A stretch of DNA of 64,000 nucleotides from Ramazzottius varieornatus (lineage: Eukaryota; Tardigrada; Eutardigrada; Parachela; Ramazzottiidae), in the NCBI GenBank assembly GCA_001949185.1, contig BDGG01000003.1, forward strand, positions 5,133,854 through 5,197,853, in the 5' to 3' direction. Positions 33,813-47,316 of the stretch are shown here, piece after piece (position 1 is the first letter of the stretch; each line of letters starts with the position of its first letter). Position numbers and translations under genes: made by a program. A model generated the notes under the pieces. It was given only the letters and a program-made list of their open reading frames with translations, had not been told where the DNA came from and ran no database searches.

Positions 33813-36800
33813 CTATGTTGGATAAGTCTTTAACGCGTTCTGGCGCGGCCATCCATGGGAAGATGATCCTGCGACCCGGTTATAGCTGTCATCTGCTGTT
33901 GATCTTCTGCCGAAAGCTGAAATGCTCATGCCGGCCAGTCCTCGGACGTAATTTTCATTAATCAGCCACCAAGAGACTTCGTCCGAAGATTTTCTGGAAA
34001 ATAAAGAAGGTTACTAGAATACATGTCTCCATTTATTCAGGATTTCAGCTGGTTGTAACGGACAACAACTGTACTTTCTTATGTGCGCGAGGATGACAGT
34101 CATGAAGGAAAGGACTACAATCAAGGAAACAGCGCAAGCCACAGCCGTTTCGACGTAGTGTGTGCTTTCTGTAATTACTCAACTTCATCAATAACAACAG
34201 TACGCAGTATACCATAGATTGGTTGAGATAACGATGGAATAAACGACTGATGCTATCCATGGTAGTTTGTTTGGCGGTTATTAACCCACCCTAACTATTC
34301 AGAGTTGTGATCCACTGCCCCCCTTATGAGTGACGTTGCAGCCCATTTTGGCTACAGTTACAAATTTTTTGCCTTGTCGTTTCGGCAAATTATATCTCGC
34401 GTGATGCTAGCTGCGTAGTGCTTACTTACTGGTCGAGCATACAGGATTTTTTCCGTCGTAGCCACAAACGGGGCGGTCTGGTACCGGCCAAACTGGTCCA
34501 GGCCATTCTATGGCATTTACCTCGCGCATTCCAAACGGATCGGCTTGCATGTTCTGGAGCAACTGTCGTACACAAAAGAGATCCGTTATGTTTCGTGATA
34601 CTGTACGAGTGCTGGCCACCCGGGGTGGAAATGCGAGCCTACTGAAAGTTTGCCATTCTGAGCGAACTGCTGCAAGGTGTAATCCCCGCCATATACTGCG
34701 CCAATCCGGTCGAACTTCAATCTTCCCGTCCGCAAGTGAAAATTTCGGTTGTAGAATCTCTGGGCAACGTGGGCACCATCATATCGCCATTCCGTTGGAG
34801 GGGACTGCAGTAGTTCCGTTGACACCTGTTTTAAAGTGCAGGGATATTTGTGTAAGTGATGCAACAAAAGTACGGGCGAAGTGTTGTAAACTTGCCGCCT
34901 CATACCGGGTTTGTAAAGTTAGCCCTCGCTGAAGCTTCTATTGCTTGATTGACTTTTTGATTGTCAGTCTTGGCTTTCAACATGGTATTTCAACATTTTT
35001 CTAATTTCTGATCCCTTGGATTCGGCACGTTCTAAACCCTGGGCCTGGCAATTGTACTTGGAACTTGTAATTGTAATTTGTAATTGTAATTTATATCTGT
35101 ATTTTGTACCTGTAACTTGTAATGTTAAGAAAAATTCTGTGAAGATGGGTGGCGAACTGATGAGTGAAACATTCGGGATGCTGGAAGATAGAATGTGCAG
35201 GATCATTGGATCAAGTGGCGCACGGTGCCAGCCAGTGTCGATGAAAATTTGCGCCACTGAGATAACAGTCACGCACGCGCTGTTTTCCGGCCTCCGTTCC
35301 AGGAACAACGACTTTGACGTTTTGTACATACTTGTCCTGACTCTTTTGATCGACAATAAACAAAATTCTCAAAGGGGCTGAAATATTATGAGGACTGGAA
35401 TATTTCAGACATATCTTTCGTAAGATTTCTGTGTAGCACACCAAGATCCTTTTCATCAGTGACAGTACAGTGCCGAGCAGCGAGCCTTACTCAGCTGTTG
35501 TCGAAAACTAACCCGAAAACGTTTTTCAAATTTTAGCAGACAGTCTGGAAGTTGCTCTCTGAATAGCGGAAGAAACCAATGCATGCCTGGGCAAAAATTC
35601 TTTGAAGGTAGTGTCATCATCCCGACAGTAAGCTCTTTCGCAGTTGCCGGTTGGCGCCGAAACTGATTGCACCGGAATACCATACTTTCGACGTCAAGTT
35701 CAATTCGTATAATAATATTTTATAACCTATTCCATGGACAGTCAAGGATTTTCGCCCAGACTGTGGAGAAGGTTTTCATTTAGCTTTGTGCTGGCATTTC
35801 AGCTTCGAATGCAGAGGATGAACCTACCTCCGTTGTCAGAATGGTAGACAAGCCGCTATTTTAATTTCTTCTGTCACTGATGGATGGGCTCATGTACGAA
35901 ATACTGTGAGAGTTGCTCGATTTGTTCCGGGAACGGGAGGCTGAAACCAGCGCGTGTACAACCGTCATATCAGTGGCGTAAGTATTCATCAGTACTGGCT
36001 GGCAACGTGCGCCACTTGATACACTAATCTTGCACATTCTATCTTCCGGCATCCCGAATGTTTCACTCATCAGTTTTCCAACCATTTTCACAGAATTTTG
36101 CTGAACTTCACAAGTTACAAGTACAGAATACAGATACAAATTACAATTACAAATAACAATTACAAGTTCCAAGTACAAGTGCCAGGCCCAGGGTTTAGAA
36201 CGTGCCCTTGGATTCTCTAAATACTCGTGTTGACTGAACCCAATATTGTTCGAATAATAGCCCACTATTTCATCTATCGATCTCTCCATAAACGTTTGGG
36301 ATTTAGTAGGAGAGAACAGGCGAACCTGGACGGCTAACGTTACAACCTCTCTCTCGTAGTTTTCAGAGTTTAACGTGCACTCAACCGCGTATGGGTCTAT
36401 GTTGCTCATTTTGAACCGGCGTTACCTGTATGTCCTCTATGAGCCTCACCCAATCACTGTTTACTGATCACGTGGCTGAGTGCTCGTTAAACTCTTACTA
36501 CAGCAATGGTTTGCTCTTAGATGTAGAAGTCAGACATCAAGATCGCAGGCGGTTACATCACGCTCCATTCCACTGCAGCCTTTGCGGGGAACAGTTGTTT
36601 GGAAAATGGATATCGGCATACGAGAATGCGTCCAAAGTGTTTTTCTCCGAATCAGTATTCTAATTGGCTTTGATGACCCTGACGTCAGGGCACTACCCGA
36701 TGTGTCAGTTGTTTCAATATACCGCACCCATGAGTGCGCTGCGTGGACCAAGCTAAACTGGCTTGACGTGACCCCATTTCGAGCCGCAGTCAAGTAATAT

Positions 36801-39800
36801 ACAGTACATAATCAAACTATTTTTCCTCGCAAAGGCTGTTTGGGCTGAGGCAAAGCTGACAGGGAAATTCCGTCAAGCCGGTCACTGCGATTCTCATACC
36901 AATATGGCACTAAAATGGAGTAGAGTCTACTCTGTGAACTAGGATGGTTTGTACCGGTCGAAATAATACCGGGAAGCACCAAATAAAATCAGGAACCGGG
37001 GAAAAAATGCCCGACAAACAGCGTTCTGACGTAACACATTTTAATTTGATTCTTTGATTGCCAGCACGATGGTCAGCTGATCGGCGGGGCTTCTGTGTGG
37101 AACTCCTGACGGCGAGCAAGATAATCAGAGTTAATCAGCTGTTTACATCTCTGTCAATCAAGAGCATCAGTCAAAAGATGCTACGTCATCGGAGCGGAAT
37201 CGTCCGCCAAAGTACGACAATCTTGCCCTTCTTCCCGCATTGTGGGGTAGCATCCAGATATTATTTTCTCCAATGCAGTCCATTCCTGATTATATTGATA
37301 GAACGAACTCCCTCTCCGCCATATCGATTTGAGGATCAGAATGTCCGGGATTCCCTTGTGAGCACGAGTCGCGGTGCATTGGTACGTACTTGCGCAGTTA
37401 TCATCAGCATTGCATAAGCAGCCGGCAGGTGGAAGTTCTGCAAATGAAAGTCCGATAAGTAATTGAAAACAGTAGCACCTGTAGGGTAGGTATGTCTAGA
37501 CCGGGTTGTGGATCTTGGTGTAGTTTGGTCAAGACCTCGCATCGTGGGGTCATGACCAAACGACCCTGTTTTGCTCGACCCCGAGTCTTTCGGTCGAGTC
37601 AAAGGAGTTATGGTCCATGCGTAAGGCATTCCGTCGAACAAACAACCCCATGGTGAGCGACCCGGCCCGGCCGGACCTACCCTGAGCACCTGCGTTGCCA
37701 AAGCAGAAAATGTAGCCTGGGAGCGACCGAAAAATTGTTTCTGTAAATTTCAGAAATTTCTTTACCTCGACGTCTTTCGCGTAAGATGTATTGAACTTCG
37801 CTAGGGACGCATTGCGCCACCCCTCGCGTAGATAGTATCCGTCAGTACCGAAAGGCGGGAACGCTTCGCTCTTATCGGGCTCAACAAGCAGAAGTGAAGA
37901 GTAAGCATGTTTTGTCATCTGAAATCGGTGAGAATGAGCGGATTTCATGACATACGAGCCGTTGCTTGAGAGCGCTGCTTAAAACACAATGGTATGCTCT
38001 GAAAATTCAACGACGCTCCCAGAGAGGGCTTTGAACTTTACGAAGGCTTTGAGTTCCGCTTGGCTGTAACGGTTTCGTTGAAATCTACGGTGAGCCTTCA
38101 GAGCGGACGAACATCCTTATAAAGTAACGGAGTAGTCAGCTTGGCGGCCCATGCTCAGCTGGGTCAATGATACCACCGTGGCAAATAAAAAAATCTAAAC
38201 CGTAGGGTCAAGGGGTTACTCTCGGCCAAAAGACTTGATCAAAACGCTTGGCCCCAACTAAGCGAATCAACTACTTCCACTGACCCGAAACATTAATGAA
38301 GGGTTTTGGATACCAGCACCGACCCAGAACCCTCCTACAGTTAGGATTCTCTGATTTATGTCGGCAATGTTTGCAATTGGCTTATTCCCCCAACGATCTA
38401 GTATTAAACTCTGGAGTTTATCACTAGATCGTCGGGGGAATATGCCACTTTGTGAAAGTCGATTGGCCGCTCCAGCAAGCTGCAGTGACATATAGCGTTT
38501 TGATTGAGAGTTTGATCGATCATGCTGCAGCCCCGGCAATCAGCTGTTTGGAGAGACTGGACTAGATAATGTGCTTTGGCGCATCGGAGCTGATTTTGGT
38601 TCACTGTTCGGTGCGCCGGCTGATCAATCTGTTTCAAATGCTTTCAATCAGCACTCTCGATCAAAGAGTTTCAAGTCACCGGAGCATGCTGGATCATCCT
38701 GGAGTGGTCAATCGACTCTCACGTGCGAGTCCTGTAGTTTATTCCAGGATCGCCGGGGAATTTAGCTACCTATCTCAGATCATAGAAGAAAGTCTCCTCT
38801 ATCGTCTCGCCGGGACGGTTCAGCTATTGGAATGTCGGGTAAGGCATAATTCCCTCGTCAGTCGGCCACAGTGGATAGAACGGCAGCGCTCCGCCTGTCT
38901 TCCGCTGGCCGCTAAGGTTAAGGATAGGGGGAAGAGAAGAGGGGTGAGGAGGAAGGGTGGAAAAGGTTGAGATGGGGTTAAAGTTGAGTGTGCAGATGTT
39001 GTTTAGCCCAATAACGCAGACTTCTTCGAGTAGTCTTAGATTGTCCTTACTTTGTGTATTTCTTCCTTCGCTCGGCCTTATTAGTGGTGTGCGACCAATT
39101 GCTAGTTAGCCGGTTCATGTTTCGTGATGGTCTAGAAGTTCGTGCTGTAAGTGCTGATCACAAGGGATACTTTTGGCATCGGGTCTGTCTAAAAGGATCG
39201 TCAGGATAGTGGGTGGGATATCTGGGCGGTTTGCGTACCGATCAGGCGATCGATATGACATCACAGTCAACATCCAAAACTCTCCGTGTCAGTCGGATTA
39301 TTTCCATTCACTCCGTGCCAGAAGTGCATTTTGTGATTAACACTTTACAGTATCTATGGCTTTTCTACGAAAAACTGAAAGCGACTTGTTCATTTCAACT
39401 TGAATGAAGGTGTGCGGTGTCGGTGACCTCCGAGGCGTTACGCAATCTACAGTGCGGCGAATCAAACTTGTCCTAATTTATTCCAAAAATTCAGTCGCCT
39501 TTGGTAGTAGATTCTACGATCAGTCATAATTTTTACGAGAATGCCCTAACTTTCTGTTATCAGATACTAGCCTGTTATAGATACTAGCCAGATATCTCGT
39601 GTCTGATAAGAATATCCGGAATGCCGAACCAAAACTTTAACGGCTCAACGTAAAAAGCGGCGGTCGAACTGCTTGTTCCATCATTTCGCAAAACGATTTT
39701 TGAGTTTAGAAAACTGATCTAACGCAGTTCAACCAAGCCGCTGATGCAGAAAGTTGGGCAGTTGGAGCTAAGGGTGGAAAGTATGGCCGAGATCCTTCAG

Positions 39801-42800
39801 CCTGAATTTAGCTAGAATTTAAAACTCCGGAAACAGTTGCGGTTTGCCCCGATCACTACCCGCAAATGTAAAAAGGACGGCAGGCCGACGACAGATCAGT
39901 TAACTAGGATGCTATCAAAAAAGCTTTGTACCTTGGAAGATGGGTCTTCTTTCGAGTTTATAAGGGGGGTTAAAAAAATCCACGGTGATTTTCCGGACAA
40001 GTTAGCTTCGCCGCACTATAGAAGGCGGATAATCCTCCGTAAAGCTACCAGCGGCGTGCGTCTGGTGCCATAATAGACATTTTTACGATGCCCAGTTGCC
40101 GACGGCTTGGCACAAACCATAGATAACTTATATGTCTAGGAAATTTACCTACCTGGTCCTGATGATCGTTGTACTTCCAGCCGAAGTTGCCGAAGAGGGG
40201 ATGACGAGAGATGATGGCCAGCAGATGCACCTGAGCAAAAGGTGATATCTTCTACGTATATCTCCTCGGATAGCTGTCGACCACTTCGCTTTCTTCTTAT
40301 ACTAGCACAATCGTTTAAACGTTTACGTCAACTTACGTGCTGTCCTTGCGTCATGTTCACACCATCTGCCGCAAGCTACAGTAAATTCGCGTGGATCAGT
40401 GAAAGCATGCTTCGCACGAAAGGGCCTAGCTCGACCAGAGTTTTGTTACAATATATCGAATGTACTCTCGGATGTACAAGCAGCCGTCGACGCACTTGTA
40501 AAAAATCGACGGATTCGATGACGTCAAAAGCTACTGTCTGTTTGATGTTATTGTCTGTCTACTGATGACCCAGGACAGCAGAAGGCACTGTCCTGGGTCA
40601 TCGCCATCCCATGATTTTTGCTTGTAGTTCGATATCTTTTGACCTCTTCATTCAATTTTGGAAATTTAAACGCTGTCGTGTGGAAGACACTTTTGGCTTT
40701 TAAGCCACGTGACATACTTTTTGCTTTTTCCAATCAATCGCCCGGTGCGCACTGGTCATACAAACACGGAAATCGGGCTTGTTTCTTGCGCCTGCTCACA
40801 GGTCACGTCGGAGGTTTCGGAATTTGAATTTCCTACATGGATGCACGAACATTGACGTACGTATGGCCTCTGTACAAATCTGATCCTTTTCTACTTCTCT
40901 CCATACGGTAACTCTGGTCGGCGAGGCTCGTGCACGATCATGCGCCGAGTTAATTAGTATCAAACCAATAGTACCATCAGTTTCCGCATGGTTCCTCCAA
41001 AGACGAAGTAGATTGCAACTACAAAATTGCACATGTGTAAGTTTCTTCCTTGGCTTCGCTTACGTCTAGTTATCTACTGTCCGCGATGCTCAAACGAACC
41101 TTTTGCTAAACGGGAATCCAGAGGTTCATCTTTTTGTAAAATAAGTTTCCACAACGGTTGAACATCTCTTTAGATTACTCGAAAAACAGAGATCGATTCT
41201 CATTGAACGGATGTGCAACTGCCAGCGCGGCAGGCAGGATGTGCAGAATCAGGGTTAATGACGAATAATGATTTTAAAAAGGTTTTTCCCAAAAACTTAA
41301 ACGTGAAAAATATTTTGCATGTGAAACTCGTTTGAAAGAAGCAGCCGATGCAATTCTCAAGTTGCGATAGATGTTCAAAATTCGCGATACCGTTTTGACG
41401 ATTGAAGGTTAACTCATATTTTTATGACCCTACTGTGTACGGAACCCCATATAGGGGCGTATTGCATATGGTCAGGTAGCACATTCATCTGCTCATAAGA
41501 CCGTAGACATTGCGGAACATGCCGTGCCACAGGACTTCTCTTTACGGATGTCTTTTCCGGAACTACCGAATTCGGCTAGACGTCCCATTAACGTTGACAA
41601 GCGTTCCGCATTGTCATTCCACCATGCTTCCACTAGACAGTAAAAATTTCATTGTCATGTGAAAGACGGTGGGGAAATCACCGGAGAATTATGGCCACAT
41701 TTTCAATAAGTCGCACTTCTTTTAAGCTGAAGTAGCATACCGCGCGACTTCTTGACTGTCGACTCACCTCGGGTAACCCTGTCGAGCTCCGTCATGACAG
41801 CGGTGAAATTTGTGTCGGACGAAAACCCATCGACTTTCAACAAAGTGAAGTTAGTCCTAAAGGAAGCACTTAGCCCTTTATGCACCTCAAGACAAAATGA
41901 AAGCGCACTGGGGCGTTTCGCTTCGCAGACGAAGGCAACAGTCGTCCAGTTGAAATGCTCGAGCAATCCACGGAATGTCTTCGTGAACGTCACAATCCAG
42001 TTCGTGCCTCCAGTGACATCGAGTCGTGTTGGCCACTTCACTTTATTCTCCAGATCGGCCACCGGTACGGTACTACAAAAGACAGCCCACGTAGTACAGA
42101 TTAGTCATACCGTACGGAGATTCTTTCCACCGCAGTGCAAAGTTCGTAATGTATCAAAACAAGGAACCTGGCCAAAAATACCAGCCCTGCCCCTGGGAAG
42201 TGTGGAACAGCTGGGGAACCGCACTGCCGAGCCTAACGTCGCAGCTCAAACTGATGAGTTATAGCCTTATGTAGCGTACAATTCAGTCGTTTATCATACT
42301 ATGCCGATTTCCCTGACTGCCCCGCCCGGACAGATCAGTTGTTGCGGGCAAAATGGTTTCTCTCCCATTGTCATTTCTAGTTGTTGTCCACATGGAGACC
42401 TGTGGCTGAATAAGCAATCGATTTGCAAGACCTCCAGAAGTCTATAGAGGTTAACTCGTTCACTTATGCGGTTGAGATCCCATAGCACAGGATGCAGAGG
42501 CATAACTGCCGGGGAATCCACGCCGAAACCTCCGAATTTTCTCTTACTCACGCTTGATGATCAAACTAATTTCGTAAGCAGTTTTCTACTCCAACTGGTT
42601 TTGCAAGCAAGCTTGACGGCCTGTATTGGTGAGTAGACAGTACGGCGATCGGCAGAAAACGATGTCCAGAAAATCTGACTTTGGAGCTAGAAATCAAAGT
42701 GTCGTTGGTTTCCATATCCTTTCCGTAAAGGTTTTTCACAATGTCCAGCCTTCAATAGCAAGCAGCTGTCTAGCCCTTCAAGACAAGCAGCCTCGATGAT

Positions 42801-45073
42801 ACACCAAACAAGCCCTGAAGGACGCGCTATCTGCTGGGATTACGCTGAGCAGCTCCAGTCTTCAAAGTTCGGCGCAGCACCGTCCTGAGTTTTACCGAAT
42901 ATACCACACAATAAATATTAATATGACATGTTTTAGCTCTTCGGCCCAATGTCCAGCACGTACATAAAGCAGTGCAGCCTTCGATGCTGGTTCTTACTAG
43001 TAGCAAAAATCACCTGCCCGTGCCGCCGTAGCGAAAAGGCCTGGTCCATAATTTTTACTGCCCATAATATCTCGTCGTGCGTGTACTCAAAACCATACCA
43101 CTGATCGCAGGTAGACTATCCACAAAGCGTTTTCTGTTATCCATGCTCAGAAAGGTTCTATCACCAAACGTTGCCCCAATATTTCACTCAAAAGCGAAAC
43201 AGACATTGAAAGTCCAAAATATAGTTTTATCTCTCTCTCACACGGTTTTCGGGAGGCATAAATAATTTTTTTCCTGTTCGAATTGCATTATGTTGGAGAG
43301 AGATCTTCTCGAAAAGGTCGTCGTACTCAATACCAAAGATCGCTACACTCATTACTGAAAGTCGGCATACTCGTTACCTCTCCGACTACAATTTCATGCG
43401 ACATCCCCCATAATTAGGTTGGTTAATTCAGGTGTATCCGCTTTGGTCTGCGTAACTGCTCAACGGATGAGCGTGTTTTGATACAGTTGACGATAAGTAC
43501 ATCCGTCTGAGCCGCAAAGTCAATGGAAAACATTCAGTTTCTCCAGCTGTTTGTCACATTATAATTTTCCGGCGGCGTGGTTCTCTACCGCTAGTAAATC
43601 GGCCAAACTGCGCTTTCTTATCGTGACAAAAAGTCATGAGATGAGGGGCTGTACAGACTGAGGCTAATAGAAAGCTGACAACATGAGCCAGAAAGCTGAG
43701 GGTGCTCCCAGCCGGCCAAAATTTGCCCGGATGAATGGAACTTATACCATTTGTTTGAAAGGCAAAGGGGAAAGTGACCAGGACACCACATGAAAAGTCT
43801 TGTGAGCAGTAAATAAAGGAGCGTTGATCATCGGATTAGCCAGAAGACTCATCATGCTGGGGTTTTGGCCCCTGCCCTCCACAGTCTGGCCCACTGAGGT
43901 CGTTCGAATCCCGCGCTGACGCCTGACAAGGAGCGATTGTCGGCTGATAATTTGATCAGCCAGCCGAGAACTACCCGAGAACTACACCTAATTCTAGTGG
44001 TCGACTAGCTCTTGACCTCTTAAGCCTTAAATCAAGTGATGGAGCAGTTTCCACAAGTTCTACCTCTACCACTGGCTGCTGACCTATAATTTTCTGTACT
44101 TTCCCGTTTCTATTGCGCGAAAACGATTCTCCTCGATGCCAGTTATGACGATTTGCCCAAGGAGACTCGTTGTTTCAAAAAACGGGTGCAACGAGAGCTA
44201 TCGCACTAATGGGTTGCACTAATGGATTTTCTGACAACTTGAGAACGTTGTCCGACTAACTGAAACGGCTCGGCCAAACGAAGAAAAGAAGACGGACTCA
44301 GGACGTGGCGCCCCAACTCTAGGGGGTCTCAAAATTATCGGACCCTTCCCGACCGTCTAGGGATACTCTGCAGCAAGTAACGTCGTAAAGGCCTGTTGCG
44401 ATAATTCGCCAGTACTGAGATCTCAGCTATGACACGGAAAAGGCGTGGTAGAAAAACGCCGTCTGTTGGCATCTGTAGTCCGACATAAGAGTCGACAGAG
44501 TGTTCCTAGTATACCTCGTTATGGTTAGCGAGAAAAGCAGGATTGAATGAATCAAGCTACCTATTTAGTCAGACATAGGTCAGACTTGCCGACCACCGAC
44601 CGCTAGTCAGACGCTAATTCAGCCATAATTACCTGAGGAGAAACTTGCGGAGTCCGGTGGCCAGGACTGCACTAGCGTGTCCATCGCAGTCTATCGGCGA
44701 GACGCAGCTTGAATAGTGCCAACCAGCGTAAGCCAATATGTTGATACAAATGTTTCAAACCTGCTGCACTGCTGGTAAAGACGGTAAGATTAACTTTCCC
44801 CCGTTTAGCCTCGTTCGAGTAATAGAACTCGGCCAACATATCGTCGCTGACAGGCATCAGATCCGCGCAGCGCGTAATCGCTGGATCCGTCACGAAGTGA
44901 TGTGATACACTCAACTGCGGATACAGCTTTTCAATGTCCTCCAAAGCAGACTGGTAAGGCGGTTGCACCAAGAAGTAACTGCCCATTTCCGAAGCTCCAT
45001 ACGTGATCAAAGTGATCACCTCCACATGGAATATAGCTGTCAGAGCATTGCTTGTGGTTTGTTGAAGATGCAT
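33813..45073 (-). CDS. ANF-receptor-type single-pass membrane protein, copy 1 (NPR-C-like)
   Basis: Exons: 45073-44761, 44690-44633, 42072-41768, 41018-40975, 40375-40337, 40230-40153, 37918-37766, 37437-37390, 34825-34643, 34562-34430, 34168-34075, 33993-33813; phases agree, 542 residues. The ectodomain is the ligand-binding fold of natriuretic peptide receptors: FNWTTVAFVCEAKRP, VFGGTMRKLM, NMTQGQH, HVAQRFYNRNFHLRTG, LQQFAQNGKL, then WPGPVWPVPDRPVCGYDGKNPVC just outside the membrane. One helix follows (about 459-480, ACAVSLIVVLSFMTVILA), then a tail of about 60 residues beginning KSSDEVSWWLINEN and a stop. No kinase-homology or cyclase domain. Start ATG45073 aligns with the ATG of copy 2. 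The donor of exon 11 (GTACAG) is the least certain join. A longer gene that lost its 3' exons is an alternative. Confidence 0.85.
35023..36207. mobile_element. Large foldback with about 290-bp arms, each carrying an HP1 hairpin
   Basis: 35023-35314 and 35914-36207 are inverted copies. Both start at GGCACGTTCTAAACCCTGGG, contain an AT-rich run of TAATTGTAATTTG, share a frame with MSETFGM and EDRMC, and contain an HP1 hairpin (35212-35258 and 35970-36019). The 600-bp centre has no recognised gene. It lies between exons 8 and 9 of receptor copy 1. A minus-strand ATG frame runs into the outer right arm from 36409. Confidence 0.85.
38385..38760. mobile_element. Degenerate foldback element in receptor copy 1 intron
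   Basis: Outer ends TTCCCCCAACGATC and inverted TTCCCCGGCGATCC. A further matching pair is AGTCGATTGGCCGCTCCAG / AGTCGATTGACCACTCCAG. The left end also holds its own tight hairpin (38385-38440, ACGATCTAGT around TAAACTCTGGAGTTTA). Confidence 0.65.
40564..40602. repeat. Perfect short hairpin
   Basis: GATGACCCAGGACAG, a 9-bp loop, then CTGTCCTGGGTCATC. It is in the intron between exons 4 and 5 of receptor copy 1. Confidence 0.9.
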
Positions 45074-46861
45074 CTTGTGGAGCTTGCTGTTTCACGAACT
45101 TGCAAGGAGAAAAGTGCTAACTTTATTTAAAAACATCTGATCAGCACGGAAGTGCTACAGTGTCAGGAGTAAGGTGCAGCGCGGTGCTGCTGTAAACGGA
45201 ACATGGTTTAGGAGATCCAGAGACCATTACCGGCAGTCAAAATGTATTCAATCCCAGCGAACTTGGTCGCAATGGATGGTTCAGTCCGGCCGAGATGTGC
45301 GTATCACCCACTTTGAATTCATCTCTAGTAGGAGGGCGGATAATTGTCAATTACCGCGTCGTAAAGAAAAGGAAGTATGCCGTTAATGATAACCATTAGC
45401 ATGAATGAAAAGCTAAAAAGCGATCAATTAAAGGTTTTTTCTCAACGCTGACGTTATACACCACCTCCGGACGTATCTCGCCACTCACAACTAACGGGCT
45501 CCTCAATTGCGCGAAAGGTCACTAAGTCATCAACACCAAAACTTATCGGCAGCACGAACACCTCACCAGAACAAACAGCATACTCAACGGCAGATTTCAG
45601 ACGGCGATCACTTCCCTTTTATCAGTTGGTCGAAAGTAGAAATGCCACCACAGCACACTTTTAAGTGACTTAAAAATAGTGATGCTGTGGGTAAAATTAC
45701 GTCGTGTACGCCGTGAATACGTTTGCGCACCGTGGCTACGCGAGTGGCGTTTTCCCACTTAAATCAGGCTTCGTGGTTTTATCACTGCACAATAAGCGGA
45801 ATAAATGGGTGGTTCTGTGTTGTCTGCCTCGATGGATCAGGTTCCGCCGGTTCTGCCGTAGCAATAGGAAGTCTGTCTGTTGGCCAATGTGAATATGTGA
45901 AATAAGCGCGCCCGTAATCTGTATCGGAATACGAGCGAATAAGCGGAACAAGTGGGAATGTGCGCAATGATATGCCAGCGAGACAGATAAGGCACGCATA
46001 AAGGTTCGATTTTTCGGATTGCTCTCTATACGTGGTCTAGTGTATATGACTGTGTCATATTTGACCGGCCTAGAGAGTAAGGAGGCACTGAGCCGCCGTT
46101 TTAGTCGCTCTGCATCTGTTCCAGAGTTGCTCCGATATGCCTTTTTCCATTTTACTTGCAATTTAACTGCAATTACAAATAAAAGAAGTCCCTGACGTGG
46201 TCTTATTTTAAATTGCTGGTACATCCCCTTGACCAGATTATCAATTACAATTAATTTACATGCGGCCTTTAATTTTCATCTCACTCCTGGATCCCGATTC
46301 ACTTTCATCGAAATATCAACCCGAAATTTGTAATTTGAATTGTTACTGTATTCCCTCGAAAGTTCTGCGAATCAGGTGACTGTCGTGGTAAATATCATCC
46401 GGCGGGGAACAGAAAGTATTTATACCTTCAATCAAAGACTGCTCCCCAGTCAAGTGTAATGATGGGCGACAATCAAACAATCAAGGATACCAGTGCGGGT
46501 GTAATTTACTGGCAAGATGACGTAATTCGCAGAACTATCAGAATTCCAATACCTCCAAAATGGGTCATTTTCGATTATGAGTTGTAATACTCGGAACAAC
46601 ATTGTAGTGAGTCTGTTCTAGGCTTAGCGCGGGCAAGACAATTAATGTAATTGGCTTCGGGCAGTGATTCGGAGAGACTCCTTCCAACGGACTCTTTCAT
46701 ACGTCTAGCACCACGGAGAACCATTAAACACATTCAGGCAATTACGCGTGAGCTTCGGGTAACCCGGGAAATGCGGGCAATTATGGTATGAATTGATTAT
46801 TGCTCGAAGCTAATTGCTTAGAGTTGTCTTACTTCAGCCTACTCCGTACTCCGTTTAAAGT
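45074..46861. other. Intergenic region between receptor copies, left part
   Basis: Upstream flank of receptor copy 1, so it should contain that gene's promoter. A + strand frame at about 45192-45410 is open (GRNGWFSPAEMCVSPTLN, GGRIIVNYRVVKKRKYA) but has no start codon or recognised family. No other gene is visible. Confidence 0.4.
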
Positions 46862-47196
46862 GCGAGCTGAACATCACATTGCGAAGTTTTCAGCTTTTAG
46901 GCCGCTCGGTGGCGACACCTCCTGTCGCCTCACCTACCGCAACTAATAAACGTGACAGGCACGCCCCTAGCTGATCGCTATAAGATTTCCCACAGACTTT
47001 TCAACACTGGAGAAACTTCTCTTCCTGTAAGACCCGCCCAGAGACTTCCTGTGCTCCTTTGCTCCGGGACCAGTGCGGTTGAATATCACAAGGTTTTTTC
47101 TATGTAGGAAACCGAGAAGCAGACAGAACGGCCCAGTACTCCGTGAAATCCGACGCCGACAACTTCGCCATGCGATTTTAGACTGACAAGTCCGCT
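46862..47196. mobile_element. MITE-like element M1, copy B
   Basis: Aligns along its length with 24929-25280 in the same orientation. Shared: TTTTCAGCTTTTAGGCCG / TTGTCAGCTTTTAGGCCG, CACGCACGCCCCT / CAGGCACGCCCCT, CAGTACTCCGTGAAATC / CAGTACTTCATCAGATC. The right TIR is intact (complement of AGCGGACTTGTCAG); the left end is eroded. Confidence 0.75.
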
Positions 47197-47316
47197 TTCT
47201 TTTCGTCGTAATCAATCAAGTGTGCGCGGTGCAAGTGTGGAACAACTGTGTTGTAATGATAGGACAGTTCAAGTCTGGAAAACACGCTCAGGTGTAAATC
47301 GAGATAGTGAAACCCA

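Noticed and set aside
1087-36019. HP1 units as a CRISPR-like array
   Set aside because: Units are dispersed over 35 kb in eukaryotic introns, spacing is irregular, and arms are palindromic with no unique spacers.
41752-42264. 170-codon + frame
   Set aside because: Antisense to receptor copy 1 exon 3; no splice signals or similarity. The minus frame matches the ANF-receptor fold and its paralogue.
43880-43915. GGTCGTTCGAATCCCGCGC as a tRNA T-arm
   Set aside because: No matching D or acceptor stem upstream, and the T stem does not pair.
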